This document shows positions 26,745 to 36,587 of a stretch of 64,000 nucleotides of DNA, one piece after another. A program made the position numbers and the translations under genes. Position 1 is the stretch's first letter; every line of letters begins with the position of its first letter. Below the pieces are notes generated by a model. It did not search any database. It saw nothing but the letters and a program-made list of their open reading frames with translations, and was not told where the DNA came from. Origin of the DNA: Deltaproteobacteria bacterium (GTDB taxonomy: Bacteria > Bdellovibrionota_C > UBA2361 > JAGFJO01); contig JAGFJO010000072.1 of assembly GCA_024102635.1 (NCBI GenBank), forward strand, positions 1 through 64,000, in the 5' to 3' direction.

Positions 26745-29021
26745 CTATGAAGGGGAGAGATGCCGGGTGGGGCGTGCCGGCGGGCGCTTTTTAAGGCGAA
26801 AAACAAGAATATCCGGATTGTGGAAACCGTAAGAGAAGCTGCTTTCCTTGAAAACCTTTACCGGTTTCATCTCCGAGAAAAGCTCCTTGAAGCGGTGGCT
26901 CAAATTGTGAGCCCGATAGAGAGGATTAAGAAAACGGCCATAAAAGAAGCTTGAGAGTATAAGGTAGTCGTACTCCGAACTTATTAAGCTATCCTTTGAA
27001 AGCGAGCGTAGCAGCTTGTTACCCTCTTTGCTTTTAAACTCCATTACTTTGTAGTCGCGATCAAGAAGCGGCGCCGAGTAGAAATGCCAGTCGATCAAAA
27101 CCTTGGATCCCTTCGGCACATTTTTCGAGACCCACTCCCGCGCTTGCCAGCGTGTGTCATTCTTGATGCTTTGGCTGTGCTGCCAAGAATACGAGGCCGG
27201 GCCCCAGAGCACTAAAATGGTTAGGGCGGCCGCCGCTACGCTCCCGCCAAAAGGGATTGATCGCTTCAACGGCTCAGCTGCTCTAGACAACCAGATGCCG
27301 AGGGCGGCACATAGAAAGGGGATGCAGGGAACAATATACCTCTCCGGCTGCGGCTCCGGCTTGGCGTTAACGTATTCCGCAGGCAGATAAAATAGTAGAA
27401 TCGCCGCCAGAATAAGGAAGTCCGCCGGCTTGCCTCGCTTTGCCAAATATCCGCAGGCAATCAAACTGAGCAGGGCAGCGATAGGATGCAGCGCCTTTAG
27501 CAAGCTAAAATGCAGATGGTAGGTCCAGAAGAATGAGATAGCGGTGATAGCCACGGTGTGGCCGCGCTCCATATGAGTTTTCTCTCCGATAAAATCAAAA
27601 AGAAATTTTTCATGGTCAAGCACCGAGTACGGTGAGATAACAACAAATCCGGCGGCAAAAAGACACAGTGCAGCCGCGCCGACAGCAACCAGCTTGCCCA
27701 ACGGCAAAGTAAGATGAGGAGAGTCAAACCAGAAGCAGCGCATCCATCCGAATAACTTCGGATTCATTCGCATGAGTTTAAGCGCAATTACATTGCTAAA
27801 AATGAAAGCAATAAATAGCGAGTTAAGTATCCCTGAATACTTGCTTGATGCGGATACTCCGGCGAGAAAAGAGCTGAGGAGCACCCCGCTGATTAGCGGG
27901 CCCTTCTTAAGTGTCCTGACCACAAAGTAAAAACAAACCAGAGTGAAGAAGACCATAGCCGCGTCTTCTTTAATGTAGCGGCTTGAGACAACGTGCAGAG
28001 GTGCGGCTGCCAGCAGCGCTGCTGCTATGAGCCCGCTGCGCGCGTCATACAAAAGTCGAACGATCAAAAACAGTATCAGGACGGAAAAACTTCCGAGTGC
28101 GGCGCTTACACTGCGCCCTAAATAATCAACGGTTGGAAGGTCCGGAATGCTTCCATGAATCAAAGAGTTTATCCACGTCATTCCAGCCGTGGCGTATAGC
28201 AGGAACGTGGGGTGTCTGAAATAGTGAGGGTTTAGGTCACCACTTTCCACCATTCCTCGCGCAATTTTCATCTTGCGGCCTTCATCCGGATGAAAGAAAG
28301 CCGGCAGTCCGAAGTCTAGACCCTGAAAGCGAACCAAGGCGGCTGCAGCGGTTACAAAAACGGCAAGCAACAGCACAACAGTCTGCCGTTTAGCTATGCT
28401 GCGCTCTTCACTTCTGCCATTAAAAAGAATCCGCCACACAGATCCTGCCGAAACCAGCATCGCTGCGGCCCAAAGCCAGAATCCGCGATCCCAAAAGGGA
28501 TAGCGATTAGCGGAGAGAAGATAATACGATGCCGCTGCTATTATAAACGGAGGAATGAGTGAAAAGCTTTTGCTTGCGCGGCTATATGATGCTGCGCATG
28601 AAAGGATCATAAGCAGAGCTATGCCGAGTATCGGCAGGAGTCCAAAGCTAGCCGAAGGGAGCAGAAATAGCAGCCGCGGCTCTAGAAATATTCCAGTAAT
28701 TTTTTCGCCTCTTCCAAAGTCGGAATAGGTCACACTGCTTCCTCCGATGTATACCGTCTCGCTGCCTCCTGGCCGCTCGATGACGATCCTACTTTTCGCG
28801 AAGCGCTGCGCTAGTCTTGGCTCACTGAATGAGAAATCCGGCGAAATGCGGGCGTTGGGTTTGGCTCCCTGAAGCCTGATATCATACAAACTGTACGCGG
28901 TGACGATCCTTGTAGACGGAGAATCAGTCAGAGCGGCACAGAAAGAAATTACAGCTAAAATAAGAGATAAAATAACCGTTGCTGAGATGGTTAGCGGCGT
29001 GGGCTTGAGGGAAACTTTCAA
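26745..29021 (-). CDS. Large GT39/PMT-like polytopic glycosyltransferase
   Basis: A 758-residue protein with two or more extra N-terminal membrane helices and a ~60-residue periplasmic loop before the GT-C core. The core starts ALVRFQGLDFGLPAFFHPDE, with the catalytic-type acidic motif FHPDEGRKM, then RHPTFLLYATAGMTW and many hydrophobic segments. A C-terminal soluble domain contains VLIDWHFYSAPLLDRDYKVM. The start is TTG 29021 with GAGAG upstream; no ATG lies nearby. Like its neighbour it probably glycosylates a protein or lipid on the outer face of the inner membrane. Confidence 0.83.
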   Translation of the reverse strand: MKVSLKPTPLTISATVILSLILAVISFCAALTDSPSTRIVTAYSLYDIRLQGAKPNARISPDFSFSEPRLAQRFAKSRIVIERPGGSETVYIGGSSVTYSDFGRGEKITGIFLEPRLLFLLPSASFGLLPILGIALLMILSCAASYSRASKSFSLIPPFIIAAASYYLLSANRYPFWDRGFWLWAAAMLVSAGSVWRILFNGRSEERSIAKRQTVVLLLAVFVTAAAALVRFQGLDFGLPAFFHPDEGRKMKIARGMVESGDLNPHYFRHPTFLLYATAGMTWINSLIHGSIPDLPTVDYLGRSVSAALGSFSVLILFLIVRLLYDARSGLIAAALLAAAPLHVVSSRYIKEDAAMVFFTLVCFYFVVRTLKKGPLISGVLLSSFLAGVSASSKYSGILNSLFIAFIFSNVIALKLMRMNPKLFGWMRCFWFDSPHLTLPLGKLVAVGAAALCLFAAGFVVISPYSVLDHEKFLFDFIGEKTHMERGHTVAITAISFFWTYHLHFSLLKALHPIAALLSLIACGYLAKRGKPADFLILAAILLFYLPAEYVNAKPEPQPERYIVPCIPFLCAALGIWLSRAAEPLKRSIPFGGSVAAAALTILVLWGPASYSWQHSQSIKNDTRWQAREWVSKNVPKGSKVLIDWHFYSAPLLDRDYKVMEFKSKEGNKLLRSLSKDSLISSEYDYLILSSFFYGRFLNPLYRAHNLSHRFKELFSEMKPVKVFKESSFSYGFHNPDILVFRLKKRPPARPTRHLSPS

Positions 29022-29117
29022 TGCAGCTCTCTAAAAAATAATGCCTGAAGGCAGCATTCTCACCTAAGAAGCTAAACCGTAATACATATTTTAGGTAGAG
29101 TCGAGAAAGCAGGGCGT

Positions 29118-29642
29118 TTATGCCGCTCCGAGCCCCATGCAGCGCCGCCAGGTGCTTATCTGACCAAGATGCGAGTTCGGGTGAGCGGTGAGCAGGTACA
29201 CTACAAAAGAGCCGACGATGGGAAATCTCTCTTTACTTCGCTCATCACGGCTTTGTGCCATGAGTTCTTCATCTGTCAAGGTAGTCAAATTATCTAAAAG
29301 AAAAGTCATAGAACTTTCGAAAAACTCAAGCAGTTCATCACGCTTCGGATATACCGCCCCTTCAGGGTCATCGATGCATCTGCACTCAAAGGTGAAGAGT
29401 TTAAGATAACTATCGGGCGGTGTTACTTCCTGATATTCCCGCCCAAAAAGACGCATGATGCGGGATGGATAGAGTGAGAGATGTCCGGTGACAAAGGCGG
29501 GGTGATTAGCCTCTACGATTTCGCCTCCGACTCTCGCCATGCTGGAAAAGATTTCTGCAGGAATTCCCCGAAGAAGGCGATCAGCGTACCCCTTAACCTG
29601 CCTTGCCGCCGGCAGAACCAGTTCAGAGATCTTGGATGACAT
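29118..29642 (-). CDS. DinB/YfiT-like protein
   Basis: A 174-residue protein of the DinB four-helix-bundle superfamily. Metal-ligand histidines are seen in NHPAFVTGHLSLYPS and near the C-terminus in HPNSHLGQISTWRR, the usual spacing. DinB-like proteins are metal-dependent thiol transferases or hydrolases, some damage-inducible. It starts two bases after the stop of the M48 gene, so it is the last gene of the SH3-M48-DinB set. Confidence 0.85.
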   Translation of the reverse strand: MSSKISELVLPAARQVKGYADRLLRGIPAEIFSSMARVGGEIVEANHPAFVTGHLSLYPSRIMRLFGREYQEVTPPDSYLKLFTFECRCIDDPEGAVYPKRDELLEFFESSMTFLLDNLTTLTDEELMAQSRDERSKERFPIVGSFVVYLLTAHPNSHLGQISTWRRCMGLGAA

Positions 29643-29644
29643 AT

Positions 29645-30568
29645 TTACCCTGCCGTCAAGCCGGGTAGTGATCTCTGAAAGCGTTGAGTTCTAGCGCTCT
29701 CCATGCGGGCTGCCTCCGGATTGCTTGCAATCAGGTCTTCTACCTCATCCAAGCGATCATCGGGATCGGGGTGCGTTGAAGCCCACCCACCCGCGTCGCC
29801 TCCATCGTGCTGCTCAAGAACACGCAGCACTGTACCCAATGCTGCCGGGTTGTAGCCTGCTCTAACCAAAAGTTGGGCGGCATATTCGTCGGAGTCATAC
29901 TCCTGTCCGCGGCTATAGCCTTTTGTAATCAACGTTTCAGTGATGTCATTCACACTATCTCCGAAGAGAGATGTGAGTTCCTGAAAAGATGGATCTACCT
30001 GTGAAGCAGCCACTTCCTTGCCTATGAGCAATAACGCCCCCGTAAGGTTGCTGCTTCTTATCGCTTTAACACCATGCCCCTGGACCACATGAGCCACTTC
30101 GTGCGCGAGCACGGCAGCTAGAGCATCTTCGCTTGGAAGCAGCCGAAGAAAGCCTTTGCTTATGAAAATGAATCCGCCGGGAGCAGAGAGAGCGTTAACT
30201 TCGTCCGTGTCTAGAATAAGAAAGTGGTAACCGCTAAAGGTTTCCGGTTTGTCCGAGAAGCCTGCCAGCACCTTTCCCACTTTGTTAACATACAACTGAG
30301 CGGCGTTGTTACGCAGCGGACGGTATTGGGCAAGTATTACTGCCGAAACGCTCCGGCCCAAGTAGTATTCCTGCTCATCAGTCAGCCCCTCGGCTGCTTT
30401 GCCAAGCTTCTCTCCGGCCGTGAAAAAAGAGTTGGCCTGAGAATCGGTCACATAACCGGTTGCGCCGAGAACACTACTGCCGATTGAACGGAATTTCGGG
30501 TCAAGTTGAGAGCATGCGCCCGAGAAAAGGGCCGCAATTATTAGAACTAGGCGAAATGTCTTATCCAT
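29645..30568 (-). CDS. M48-family metallopeptidase, lipoprotein
   Basis: A 307-residue protein with a lipoprotein signal (LIIAALFSGACSQ; lipobox Cys at 19). The zinc motif HEVAH is at residues 156-160, with the downstream third-ligand region GQEYDSDEYAAQLL and the closing STHPDPDDRLDEVE, which matches the BepA/LoiP group. These periplasmic proteases check outer-membrane protein assembly. The start overlaps the end of the SH3 gene by eight bases and the DinB gene follows after two bases. Confidence 0.93.
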   Translation of the reverse strand: MDKTFRLVLIIAALFSGACSQLDPKFRSIGSSVLGATGYVTDSQANSFFTAGEKLGKAAEGLTDEQEYYLGRSVSAVILAQYRPLRNNAAQLYVNKVGKVLAGFSDKPETFSGYHFLILDTDEVNALSAPGGFIFISKGFLRLLPSEDALAAVLAHEVAHVVQGHGVKAIRSSNLTGALLLIGKEVAASQVDPSFQELTSLFGDSVNDITETLITKGYSRGQEYDSDEYAAQLLVRAGYNPAALGTVLRVLEQHDGGDAGGWASTHPDPDDRLDEVEDLIASNPEAARMESARTQRFQRSLPGLTAG

Positions 30569-31055
30569 TTGTCTTCAACCCTCCCGCTTTCATAAACGCC
30601 ACCAAGTCTGATTCACGCACTGATATCGCTTCCATACGGTTAACATCAGCGAAACTTGCATTAGGATTCTGAGCGGCGAACTCTCTTTCAACTTCCTTAT
30701 TGAATCCTTTGCCGGCAAGAACTACGTCGTCAGAACTCGTGCCGCTAGATCCGCGGTTGGAAGCTTTCAAGACTATCGGCTTATCGCTGATGGCTGTTTC
30801 ATGCACATATCCTGCCGCGCCGGAGCTAGTACGGACCTTAGCCCAGCCATCCTTCATTTCAAGCAGGGTGAGCGAGTCGCCTAACTTTAGCGTAGCACTG
30901 CCGGGGGCCCAATGCTGAGGAGATCTGCGCAGTCGCGCCGATCGCAGCTTGATGCTTACACTTTCGGACTGTGCCGCACATTCAGTGACGCTCGCCCCTG
31001 AAAATATAAACGCTGAGGATATAAATACAGCGAACAAAAGCCTAGTCAGACTCAT
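30561..31055 (-). CDS. Exported SH3-domain protein
   Basis: A 164-residue protein from ATG 31055, chosen because GGGAG lies about 12 bases upstream and because residues 1-27 then form a clean signal peptide (LLFAVFISSAFIFSGASV). Residues ~33-95 are a bacterial SH3 domain (RLRRSPQHWAPGSATLKLGD, WAKVRTSSGAAGYVHETAI). The C-terminal 60 residues are polar and unmatched. Such domains bind cell wall or proteins. Overlap with the M48 gene suggests the two exported proteins act together. Confidence 0.85.
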   Translation of the reverse strand: MSLTRLLFAVFISSAFIFSGASVTECAAQSESVSIKLRSARLRRSPQHWAPGSATLKLGDSLTLLEMKDGWAKVRTSSGAAGYVHETAISDKPIVLKASNRGSSGTSSDDVVLAGKGFNKEVEREFAAQNPNASFADVNRMEAISVRESDLVAFMKAGGLKTNG

Positions 31056-31129
31056 TCTAATATCACTCCCATTGAGTTGCCGATTGCTGCTCTGCGCCAG
31101 CATTTAGACCGGTTCAATTTATCAGAACC

Positions 31130-31165
31130 GCGCCGCAGAGCATAACAAAAATAAGGTAGCGGCGC
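31130..31165. repeat. Inverted repeat downstream of the DUF255 gene
   Basis: GCGCCGC (31130-31136) pairs with GCGGCGC (31159-31165). It lies just past the stop of the minus-strand thioredoxin-domain gene. No T run follows on that strand, so it is only a possible terminator or processing site. Confidence 0.35.
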
Positions 31166-31180
31166 TATATTTGAGTGGGC

Positions 31181-32986
31181 TCAGCGCAGGTCCTTGTGGA
31201 ATAATTTGATTGTGTCGGGGATCGCCTCAGGCTTGAAGATCGGCAAGGAGCATCTCTTATTAGTACAGATAAATGCAGCCGATTTTTGCATCTGCGGGTA
31301 CTCGACGTCCGGATTAGGCATCGCGCCTTCCCGCTTGTCCCACCATTCCAAACGTTTATAAGGCGAGAAGTATTTAAGGCCAGCCATGAATAACTCCTTG
31401 GCCAAAGGATCGTCTTTCTGTCCAACTATCGTTATATGAAGAGGTTCTCCGGTTAGCTCCAAGTCGGCCAGCAATATGCCGGTATCGTTGATGTCTCCTG
31501 ACGAGTAGGCTGGAGTCGCTACAAATTGCATCGCAAGCTTGGCGCTCTGCTTATAGCTGTCGCTCCCCGTATAGTGGGAAAGGAGGTTAAAAAACCTTAC
31601 CGCCCTTATGTTTTCCGGGAGCGAGCGGTGCGGCTTCAGAGGCGAAGAGCTGCTGCTTTTGTCCGAGAGATACCCCGGCAGCGGCTTTCCTTCGCTACTT
31701 TCTCTAAAATTAGAATCGATAAAGCCGGCGGCATCGCGCGCGTGGGAAAGCCAAGCGCGGTCACCGGTTGAGCCGTAGAGTGCAAGAAAAGCCTCCGCCA
31801 TTGCGAGCGTGTCCGCTAAATACGGCCCTGCGGGGTCCTTTTCTCCATGTTTGAAACCTCCTCCCGGAAGGGCGCGATTTTTTATTATCCATGAAGCCGC
31901 ACGAAGCGCATCGTCGAGAACAGGTGTGTTGCCGGTGGCTGCATAGAGTGCCGTGAGTGCCCCGATTGCTCTGCCGTTTTCACTACTGTAAATGCTCTTG
32001 TCGATCGCCGGTACTCCAAGCTTCCTTCTCTCTGCATCTCCAAGAGCGAAATATCCGGCCGCATGCTGCCCTTGCTTAAGATCGGCATCTTGACTGGTAT
32101 AAAAGGCGCCCTCTGGGGAGGACATAAACTTTCGCAGGTACTGATAGACTGAGGATGCGGACTGCCAATAAATTTCTTCATTCCAAAGAGAGTAAGCCAG
32201 CCCGTAGATTTTCATATTGACGGCTTGGCTGCTCATGATCTTTTCAAAGTGTGGGTTGTCCCAGCCACGCTTAGTTGAGTACTGATATACTCCGCCCCAT
32301 ACCTGGTCTATCAGCTTTCGATTGGCGTCTAAGGTGAGTTTCGCAAAGGTCGAGTCGCGATCACTGCCGCGCGCAGCCCTAATCAAAGAGTACTCGAGTG
32401 TGTCGGCATCGATATATCGATGCGATGTACGCAAGCCCCCTTTCTCCATATCGAGGCTGGCATAGTGTTTAGCCACCAAAGACTCGCGATAATCATCTTC
32501 CAGTGAGCCGGCTTGATTGAAAGCGGCTTCAAAGGCCGGCTTGTCGTCTTTGGGAGAGGGATCTTTGATGACCTCATCGAGCACTTCTTTGAAGCGTGTG
32601 GGCTCGATGTAACCCGCGAGCTTGCGAAGCTCATTACCTGAGGAGTCGAATATAATGGTGGCAGGCCAGCCGTAGTTTATATAGCGGCTTGCCAGATCCG
32701 GCCTCGAATCCTGATCCGCCTTCATAGCAATAAAGCCGCTTTTGAGTTTCTGAGCGACCTCGGGATCAGAGTAGGTTTCCTTCTCCATCACATGGCACCA
32801 GTGGCACCAGACGGCCTCAAGGTTAAGGAGTAAAAGCTTTTTTTGCGAGCGAGCTGATGCAAACTGCTGTTCATTGAACGGCTTCCAGTTAATGCCGGTG
32901 ATGGTAGCTTCGCCAACTGCCGCTTGGGCAGCGGCCGTGATCCACACAAGCGATAGAGCAAAAAATCTTAAGACGTCCCTAGCCAT
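31181..32986 (-). CDS. DUF255 thioredoxin-domain protein (YyaL/SPATA20 type)
   Basis: A 601-residue protein from ATG 32986 with a signal peptide (FFALSLVWITAAAQA). The N-terminal thioredoxin-like domain has the CxxC in VWCHWCHVMEKETY near residue 62 and the cis-Pro region YGWPATIIFDSSG. The rest is an alpha/alpha-barrel like that of cellobiose epimerases, seen in TSQDAD, GRAIGALTALYAAT and AMAEAFLALYG. Function of the family is unsettled. The signal peptide implies it works outside the cytoplasm, which is unusual, since many relatives are cytoplasmic. Confidence 0.88.
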   Translation of the reverse strand: MARDVLRFFALSLVWITAAAQAAVGEATITGINWKPFNEQQFASARSQKKLLLLNLEAVWCHWCHVMEKETYSDPEVAQKLKSGFIAMKADQDSRPDLASRYINYGWPATIIFDSSGNELRKLAGYIEPTRFKEVLDEVIKDPSPKDDKPAFEAAFNQAGSLEDDYRESLVAKHYASLDMEKGGLRTSHRYIDADTLEYSLIRAARGSDRDSTFAKLTLDANRKLIDQVWGGVYQYSTKRGWDNPHFEKIMSSQAVNMKIYGLAYSLWNEEIYWQSASSVYQYLRKFMSSPEGAFYTSQDADLKQGQHAAGYFALGDAERRKLGVPAIDKSIYSSENGRAIGALTALYAATGNTPVLDDALRAASWIIKNRALPGGGFKHGEKDPAGPYLADTLAMAEAFLALYGSTGDRAWLSHARDAAGFIDSNFRESSEGKPLPGYLSDKSSSSSPLKPHRSLPENIRAVRFFNLLSHYTGSDSYKQSAKLAMQFVATPAYSSGDINDTGILLADLELTGEPLHITIVGQKDDPLAKELFMAGLKYFSPYKRLEWWDKREGAMPNPDVEYPQMQKSAAFICTNKRCSLPIFKPEAIPDTIKLFHKDLR

Positions 32987-33120
32987 ATTACTCAACTTTT
33001 CCTTTTAGGCGTAAGCTCAAATGGAACCAATAACGCGGTGTTTTGGCTAGCCTACCTCATTCGCTTTGATTGCAAAACCGCCCGATTGAAAGCTCTAAAG
33101 GTTAGCCGGTGTTGCGCTGT

Positions 33121-35112
33121 TCAATTTCCTTTCGATCGGCAGATCAGATTATGGACCGCATCGCGCAGTTCATTTAGAGAGAAAGGTTTACTTAGAAAAT
33201 CAAGAAGATCGATATTGCCGAGATTTTCCTGCTCATGCTTGGCTCCATACCCGGTGGAGAGAATGATAGGGATATCGGCCCGCATTGCACGCACCTCCCT
33301 TACCAGCTGAGCGCCATTGATTCCAGGCATGCTCAAGTCGGTAACTATAAGATCGTACTCATTGGGGGAATTCAAGAAAACTTGAAGCGCTTCGGTCGCA
33401 TTGGAGAACGACATTACCTGATACCCTAAGGCCGAAAGCATGTCTGCCCCTAGCTGAGCCAGCATCGGCTCATCGTCAATGAACATGATGCGCCCCTCGC
33501 TGGGGAGATCGTGGGCCGGAGTGGTTTCGGGAGTTCGGTACTCCATTGCAAAGACTTGGGGAAGGTAGATTGCAAACTTCGCTCCCTTGCCCGGCTTGCT
33601 CCAAACGGAGATTGTTCCTCCATGATTCGCTACAATCCCGTGACAAACTGAGAGACCAAGTCCGGAGCCTTGCCCCGATTTTTTTGTGGTGAAATAAGGT
33701 TCAAAGATCCGTTTCTTGACTTCTTCGTTCATGCCCCGGCCATTGTCGGAGATCGTGACGCGAACATAAGGCCCCGGTTTTATGCGGCCGTGCGAATCGG
33801 CATAGCGCTTTCCTACATTTACGCTTTCGGCATAGATTTCGATCTCTCCCTCCATTTCATCCACCGCATGATAGGCGTTGGTAAGGATATTCAGCAGCAC
33901 CTGATGGAGCTGAGTGGCATCGCCTATAATATGTAAGTCGGGATCGGCACTGTGATGATTAACCCGCACACCAGCCTGAAAAGTGGCCTTGGCAAGAGAC
34001 ACTATCTCGTCAATGACCCGGCCTATTCTTACGGGAACCTTCTCCGAGGCGGCTCTCTGACTGAACGTCAGAATCTGCTGCACCAAGTTCTTGGCCCGAT
34101 AGGCCGAGGAGTGCACCTGCTGAAGATAGTTTCCTAGCGCAGAACCCTTGGGGATTTTTCCTAGTGCAAGTTCACTATAACCGATGATCCCAGATAGAAT
34201 ATTGTTGAAATCGTGCGCGATCCCTCCCGCTAATGTTCCTAAGGCCTCCATTTTTTGTGCATGCCTTAGCTGCGATTCAAGCTCTTTTTTCTCCGCCTCG
34301 GCGCGCTTGAGGTTAGTGACATCCACGGTTACAGCTACGGAGCGCTCAATCTCACCGTTCTCGTTCCGTTCGGCAATAGCCGATAACAGCACATCGAGAA
34401 CTTCACCTCGCTTGGTGAGCATATTGTAGGGCACATCTTTACAGAATCCGGTGCGGTAAAACTCGGGCAGGATCACATTATTGGCAAATTTTGCGGACTC
34501 TTCCGTAAGGAACTCAGTGGATAAGCGGCCCAAAACTTCATCCTTGTTGTAACCCAGCACTTCCAACCAGTACTTACTAACACTAACTATCCTTCCGCTG
34601 CGATCTATTGAATGCAGCATGGCTGGAGTATGATTATAGAGGGACTGGTATTTTTCCAGATACTTCAATCGCTCTAATTCAACTCTCTTCTGCTCGGTGA
34701 GATTGTCGCAAACAACGAAGCACCCTAGGAGTTTGCCTTGAAGAGAGCGATGAGGAATGAAATCTACCTTTACAATACTCGGCCCGGCGCCGGGAAAGTC
34801 TACCTTTACTTCGAGTGAGTTGCGCTCACCGCTGACGGCTCTTTCTATATGCGGGCGTGATTTGGCGAAATTCTCTGAACCGATGACCTCCACCACCGGG
34901 CGCCCTACAATCTCCTCCTCGGAGCGGTTCCAAATAATCTGATGAGCTCGATTCGTAAACGAATAAGTAAGATCCTTATCTACATAAGCGCATGCCAGCG
35001 GCAGCTCAAACAAGAATTCCCTTAAGACGGTGATATTAAGGTTCGATTTGGCTTTCCGGTCGTGCCAATTGGGGATTGAAGTGACCTTGCGAGGTGATGT
35101 TGAATCCTTCAT
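33121..35112 (-). CDS. Hybrid PAS histidine kinase with receiver domain
   Basis: A 663-residue soluble protein from ATG 35112 (a TTG further upstream lacks support). Two PAS domains span residues ~25-145 (LPLACAYVDKDLTYSFTNRA) and ~150-270 (SIDRSGRIVSVSKYWLEVLG). The phospho-acceptor His300 is in GGIAHDFNNILSGIIGY. Kinase ATPase boxes follow: NILTNAYHA, ISDNGRGM and SGQGSGLGLSVCHG. A C-terminal receiver carries phospho-Asp592 in YDLIVTDLSMPGINGAQL. No membrane segment is seen, so it senses a cytoplasmic signal. No cognate response regulator is adjacent. Confidence 0.93.
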   Translation of the reverse strand: MKDSTSPRKVTSIPNWHDRKAKSNLNITVLREFLFELPLACAYVDKDLTYSFTNRAHQIIWNRSEEEIVGRPVVEVIGSENFAKSRPHIERAVSGERNSLEVKVDFPGAGPSIVKVDFIPHRSLQGKLLGCFVVCDNLTEQKRVELERLKYLEKYQSLYNHTPAMLHSIDRSGRIVSVSKYWLEVLGYNKDEVLGRLSTEFLTEESAKFANNVILPEFYRTGFCKDVPYNMLTKRGEVLDVLLSAIAERNENGEIERSVAVTVDVTNLKRAEAEKKELESQLRHAQKMEALGTLAGGIAHDFNNILSGIIGYSELALGKIPKGSALGNYLQQVHSSAYRAKNLVQQILTFSQRAASEKVPVRIGRVIDEIVSLAKATFQAGVRVNHHSADPDLHIIGDATQLHQVLLNILTNAYHAVDEMEGEIEIYAESVNVGKRYADSHGRIKPGPYVRVTISDNGRGMNEEVKKRIFEPYFTTKKSGQGSGLGLSVCHGIVANHGGTISVWSKPGKGAKFAIYLPQVFAMEYRTPETTPAHDLPSEGRIMFIDDEPMLAQLGADMLSALGYQVMSFSNATEALQVFLNSPNEYDLIVTDLSMPGINGAQLVREVRAMRADIPIILSTGYGAKHEQENLGNIDLLDFLSKPFSLNELRDAVHNLICRSKGN

Positions 35113-35333
35113 TCCATGTTTCCGGGAATGCCAAAATATAGCATATAATGGCCATTTCGGGTTGATTATTATCAATAGTATCCCCGGCAACCTATAATCA
35201 GAAATTGACTCTTTAAGCCCTTAACCGCAACATTTCATGAATGTTCTCTGCCGCTTCCACACATCTCCCCAAAATATCCTTGAGTTAAATGGTATGGCCT
35301 CTGGAAACTGTCGGCTTACGGAGTACAGGCTAT

Positions 35334-36071
35334 TCAAGCGGCGGGGTCGGGCTCCTCAGGCACTGAGGGCAGGGTAGCAGGGGAGCCGCGGTTTGTTCTG
35401 ATTTCAGAGACAGATGCTTCCATGGCGCTGCTTATCGCCTTCCAATACTCGGCTCTTGTCTTTTCATCGGCGGGAACGAACGAAAGAAACTTTTCGAACT
35501 TCTCTTTCAATGAAGCGGGCAAAGCCGGAGCGCGTTCGGGGACGGGATGTTGCGGATAAACCGAAGAATAGAACCTGGACCATTCAAACAGCCAGCCCGG
35601 ATCGACTTTCCCCCGGAAGCCGGCTATCTGTTCGTGACCTATAACTCGCTTGGGATCCTGAAGCGATGGATACTGCTTTTTGAGAAGGTGCATTACCTTG
35701 GTGAGCGCCTCATACTGTTTATCGTGGTATGGGATAAGGTTCCCGTTATTATTTATAATCTCGATGCCGATTGAGAAGTTGTTAAAATCACTCCACTCAC
35801 GCACACCATCATTCCACGAGCTTTTGCCGGCGTGCCATGCCCGTAACGCTTTACCCTCCAGGCTTTTTACAACCTCATAAACTTCGCCGCTGCTCGATAT
35901 CACAAGGTGCGAGGAGACTTTCTTCGCCGGATCCCTAAAAAGTTCAAAGGTGGCTTGAAGACCGCAAGCCGAATAGTGCAGAACGACGAACTCGACCGGG
36001 ATAACGGTGTCGTCATAATTAGGGCTCTTGATACTATGATTTACTTTCATATATTGCTGTATTAATACCAT
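35334..36071 (-). CDS. AmpD-like N-acetylmuramoyl-L-alanine amidase (Amidase_2)
   Basis: A 245-residue protein without a signal peptide. Zinc-ligand positions match AmpD: the His of VVLHYSACG, the His of RVIGHEQIAGF and the Asp of GKVDPGW. AWHAGKSSWNDGVREWSDFN and SIGIEI are typical of amidase_2 (PGRP-like) folds that cut the amide bond between muramic acid and the stem peptide. Cytoplasmic AmpD recycles cell-wall fragments. A C-terminal extension of ~60 residues is proline-rich. ATG 36071 or 36050 are both possible starts. Confidence 0.9.
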   Translation of the reverse strand: MVLIQQYMKVNHSIKSPNYDDTVIPVEFVVLHYSACGLQATFELFRDPAKKVSSHLVISSSGEVYEVVKSLEGKALRAWHAGKSSWNDGVREWSDFNNFSIGIEIINNNGNLIPYHDKQYEALTKVMHLLKKQYPSLQDPKRVIGHEQIAGFRGKVDPGWLFEWSRFYSSVYPQHPVPERAPALPASLKEKFEKFLSFVPADEKTRAEYWKAISSAMEASVSEIRTNRGSPATLPSVPEEPDPAA

Positions 36072-36172
36072 CTAGCCCCAAGTTCTCACAGGGGGCGCAG
36101 TCAGAGTGGAGCCGTTGAGGGCCGCTAGAGCGGCCTAGGTGTGTAAGAGAAGATTTAAGGGAAGTCCTCCAA

Positions 36173-36583
36173 ATGGCATATTGTGAACATTTTGATGTAG
36201 TCACTCGAGGCCAAGGGTTGTATGAAGTAACCGATCGCGTTGAGCAGTTGGTTGCGGAATCAGCCATTACTAACGGTCTTTGCACCGTATTTTTATGCCA
36301 CACCTCTGCCAGTTTAGTAATACAGGAGAACGCCGATCCCTCTGCAAAGCGTGATCTAGAAAAGTGGCTTAACCGCCTGGTAAAGGAAAACGACGAGATT
36401 TTTACGCACACCTCAGAGGGGCCGGATGATATGCCGTCCCATATTAAAGCGGCGCTCACTGCAACATCCATTTCAATCCCGGTAATCAAGAGCCGTCTTA
36501 CTTTGGGAACATGGCAAGGGATATATCTCTGGGAACATAGGCGCAGTTCTCACCGTAGAACTATCGCAGCAGCGATATTGTAA
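36173..36583 (+). CDS. YjbQ/UPF0047 family protein
   Basis: A 136-residue protein of the UPF0047 family (YjbQ, secondary thiamine-phosphate synthase-like). Signature stretches are CTVFLCHTSASLVIQENADP, HTSEGPDDMPSHIKAALT and the closing GTWQGIYLWEHR, with the conserved histidines in HTSAS and HIKA. The family forms small trimers and is nearly universal; weak thiamine-phosphate synthase activity has been reported. It ends four bases from the convergent hypothetical gene. Confidence 0.93.
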   Translation: MAYCEHFDVVTRGQGLYEVTDRVEQLVAESAITNGLCTVFLCHTSASLVIQENADPSAKRDLEKWLNRLVKENDEIFTHTSEGPDDMPSHIKAALTATSISIPVIKSRLTLGTWQGIYLWEHRRSSHRRTIAAAIL

Positions 36584-36587
36584 CTTA

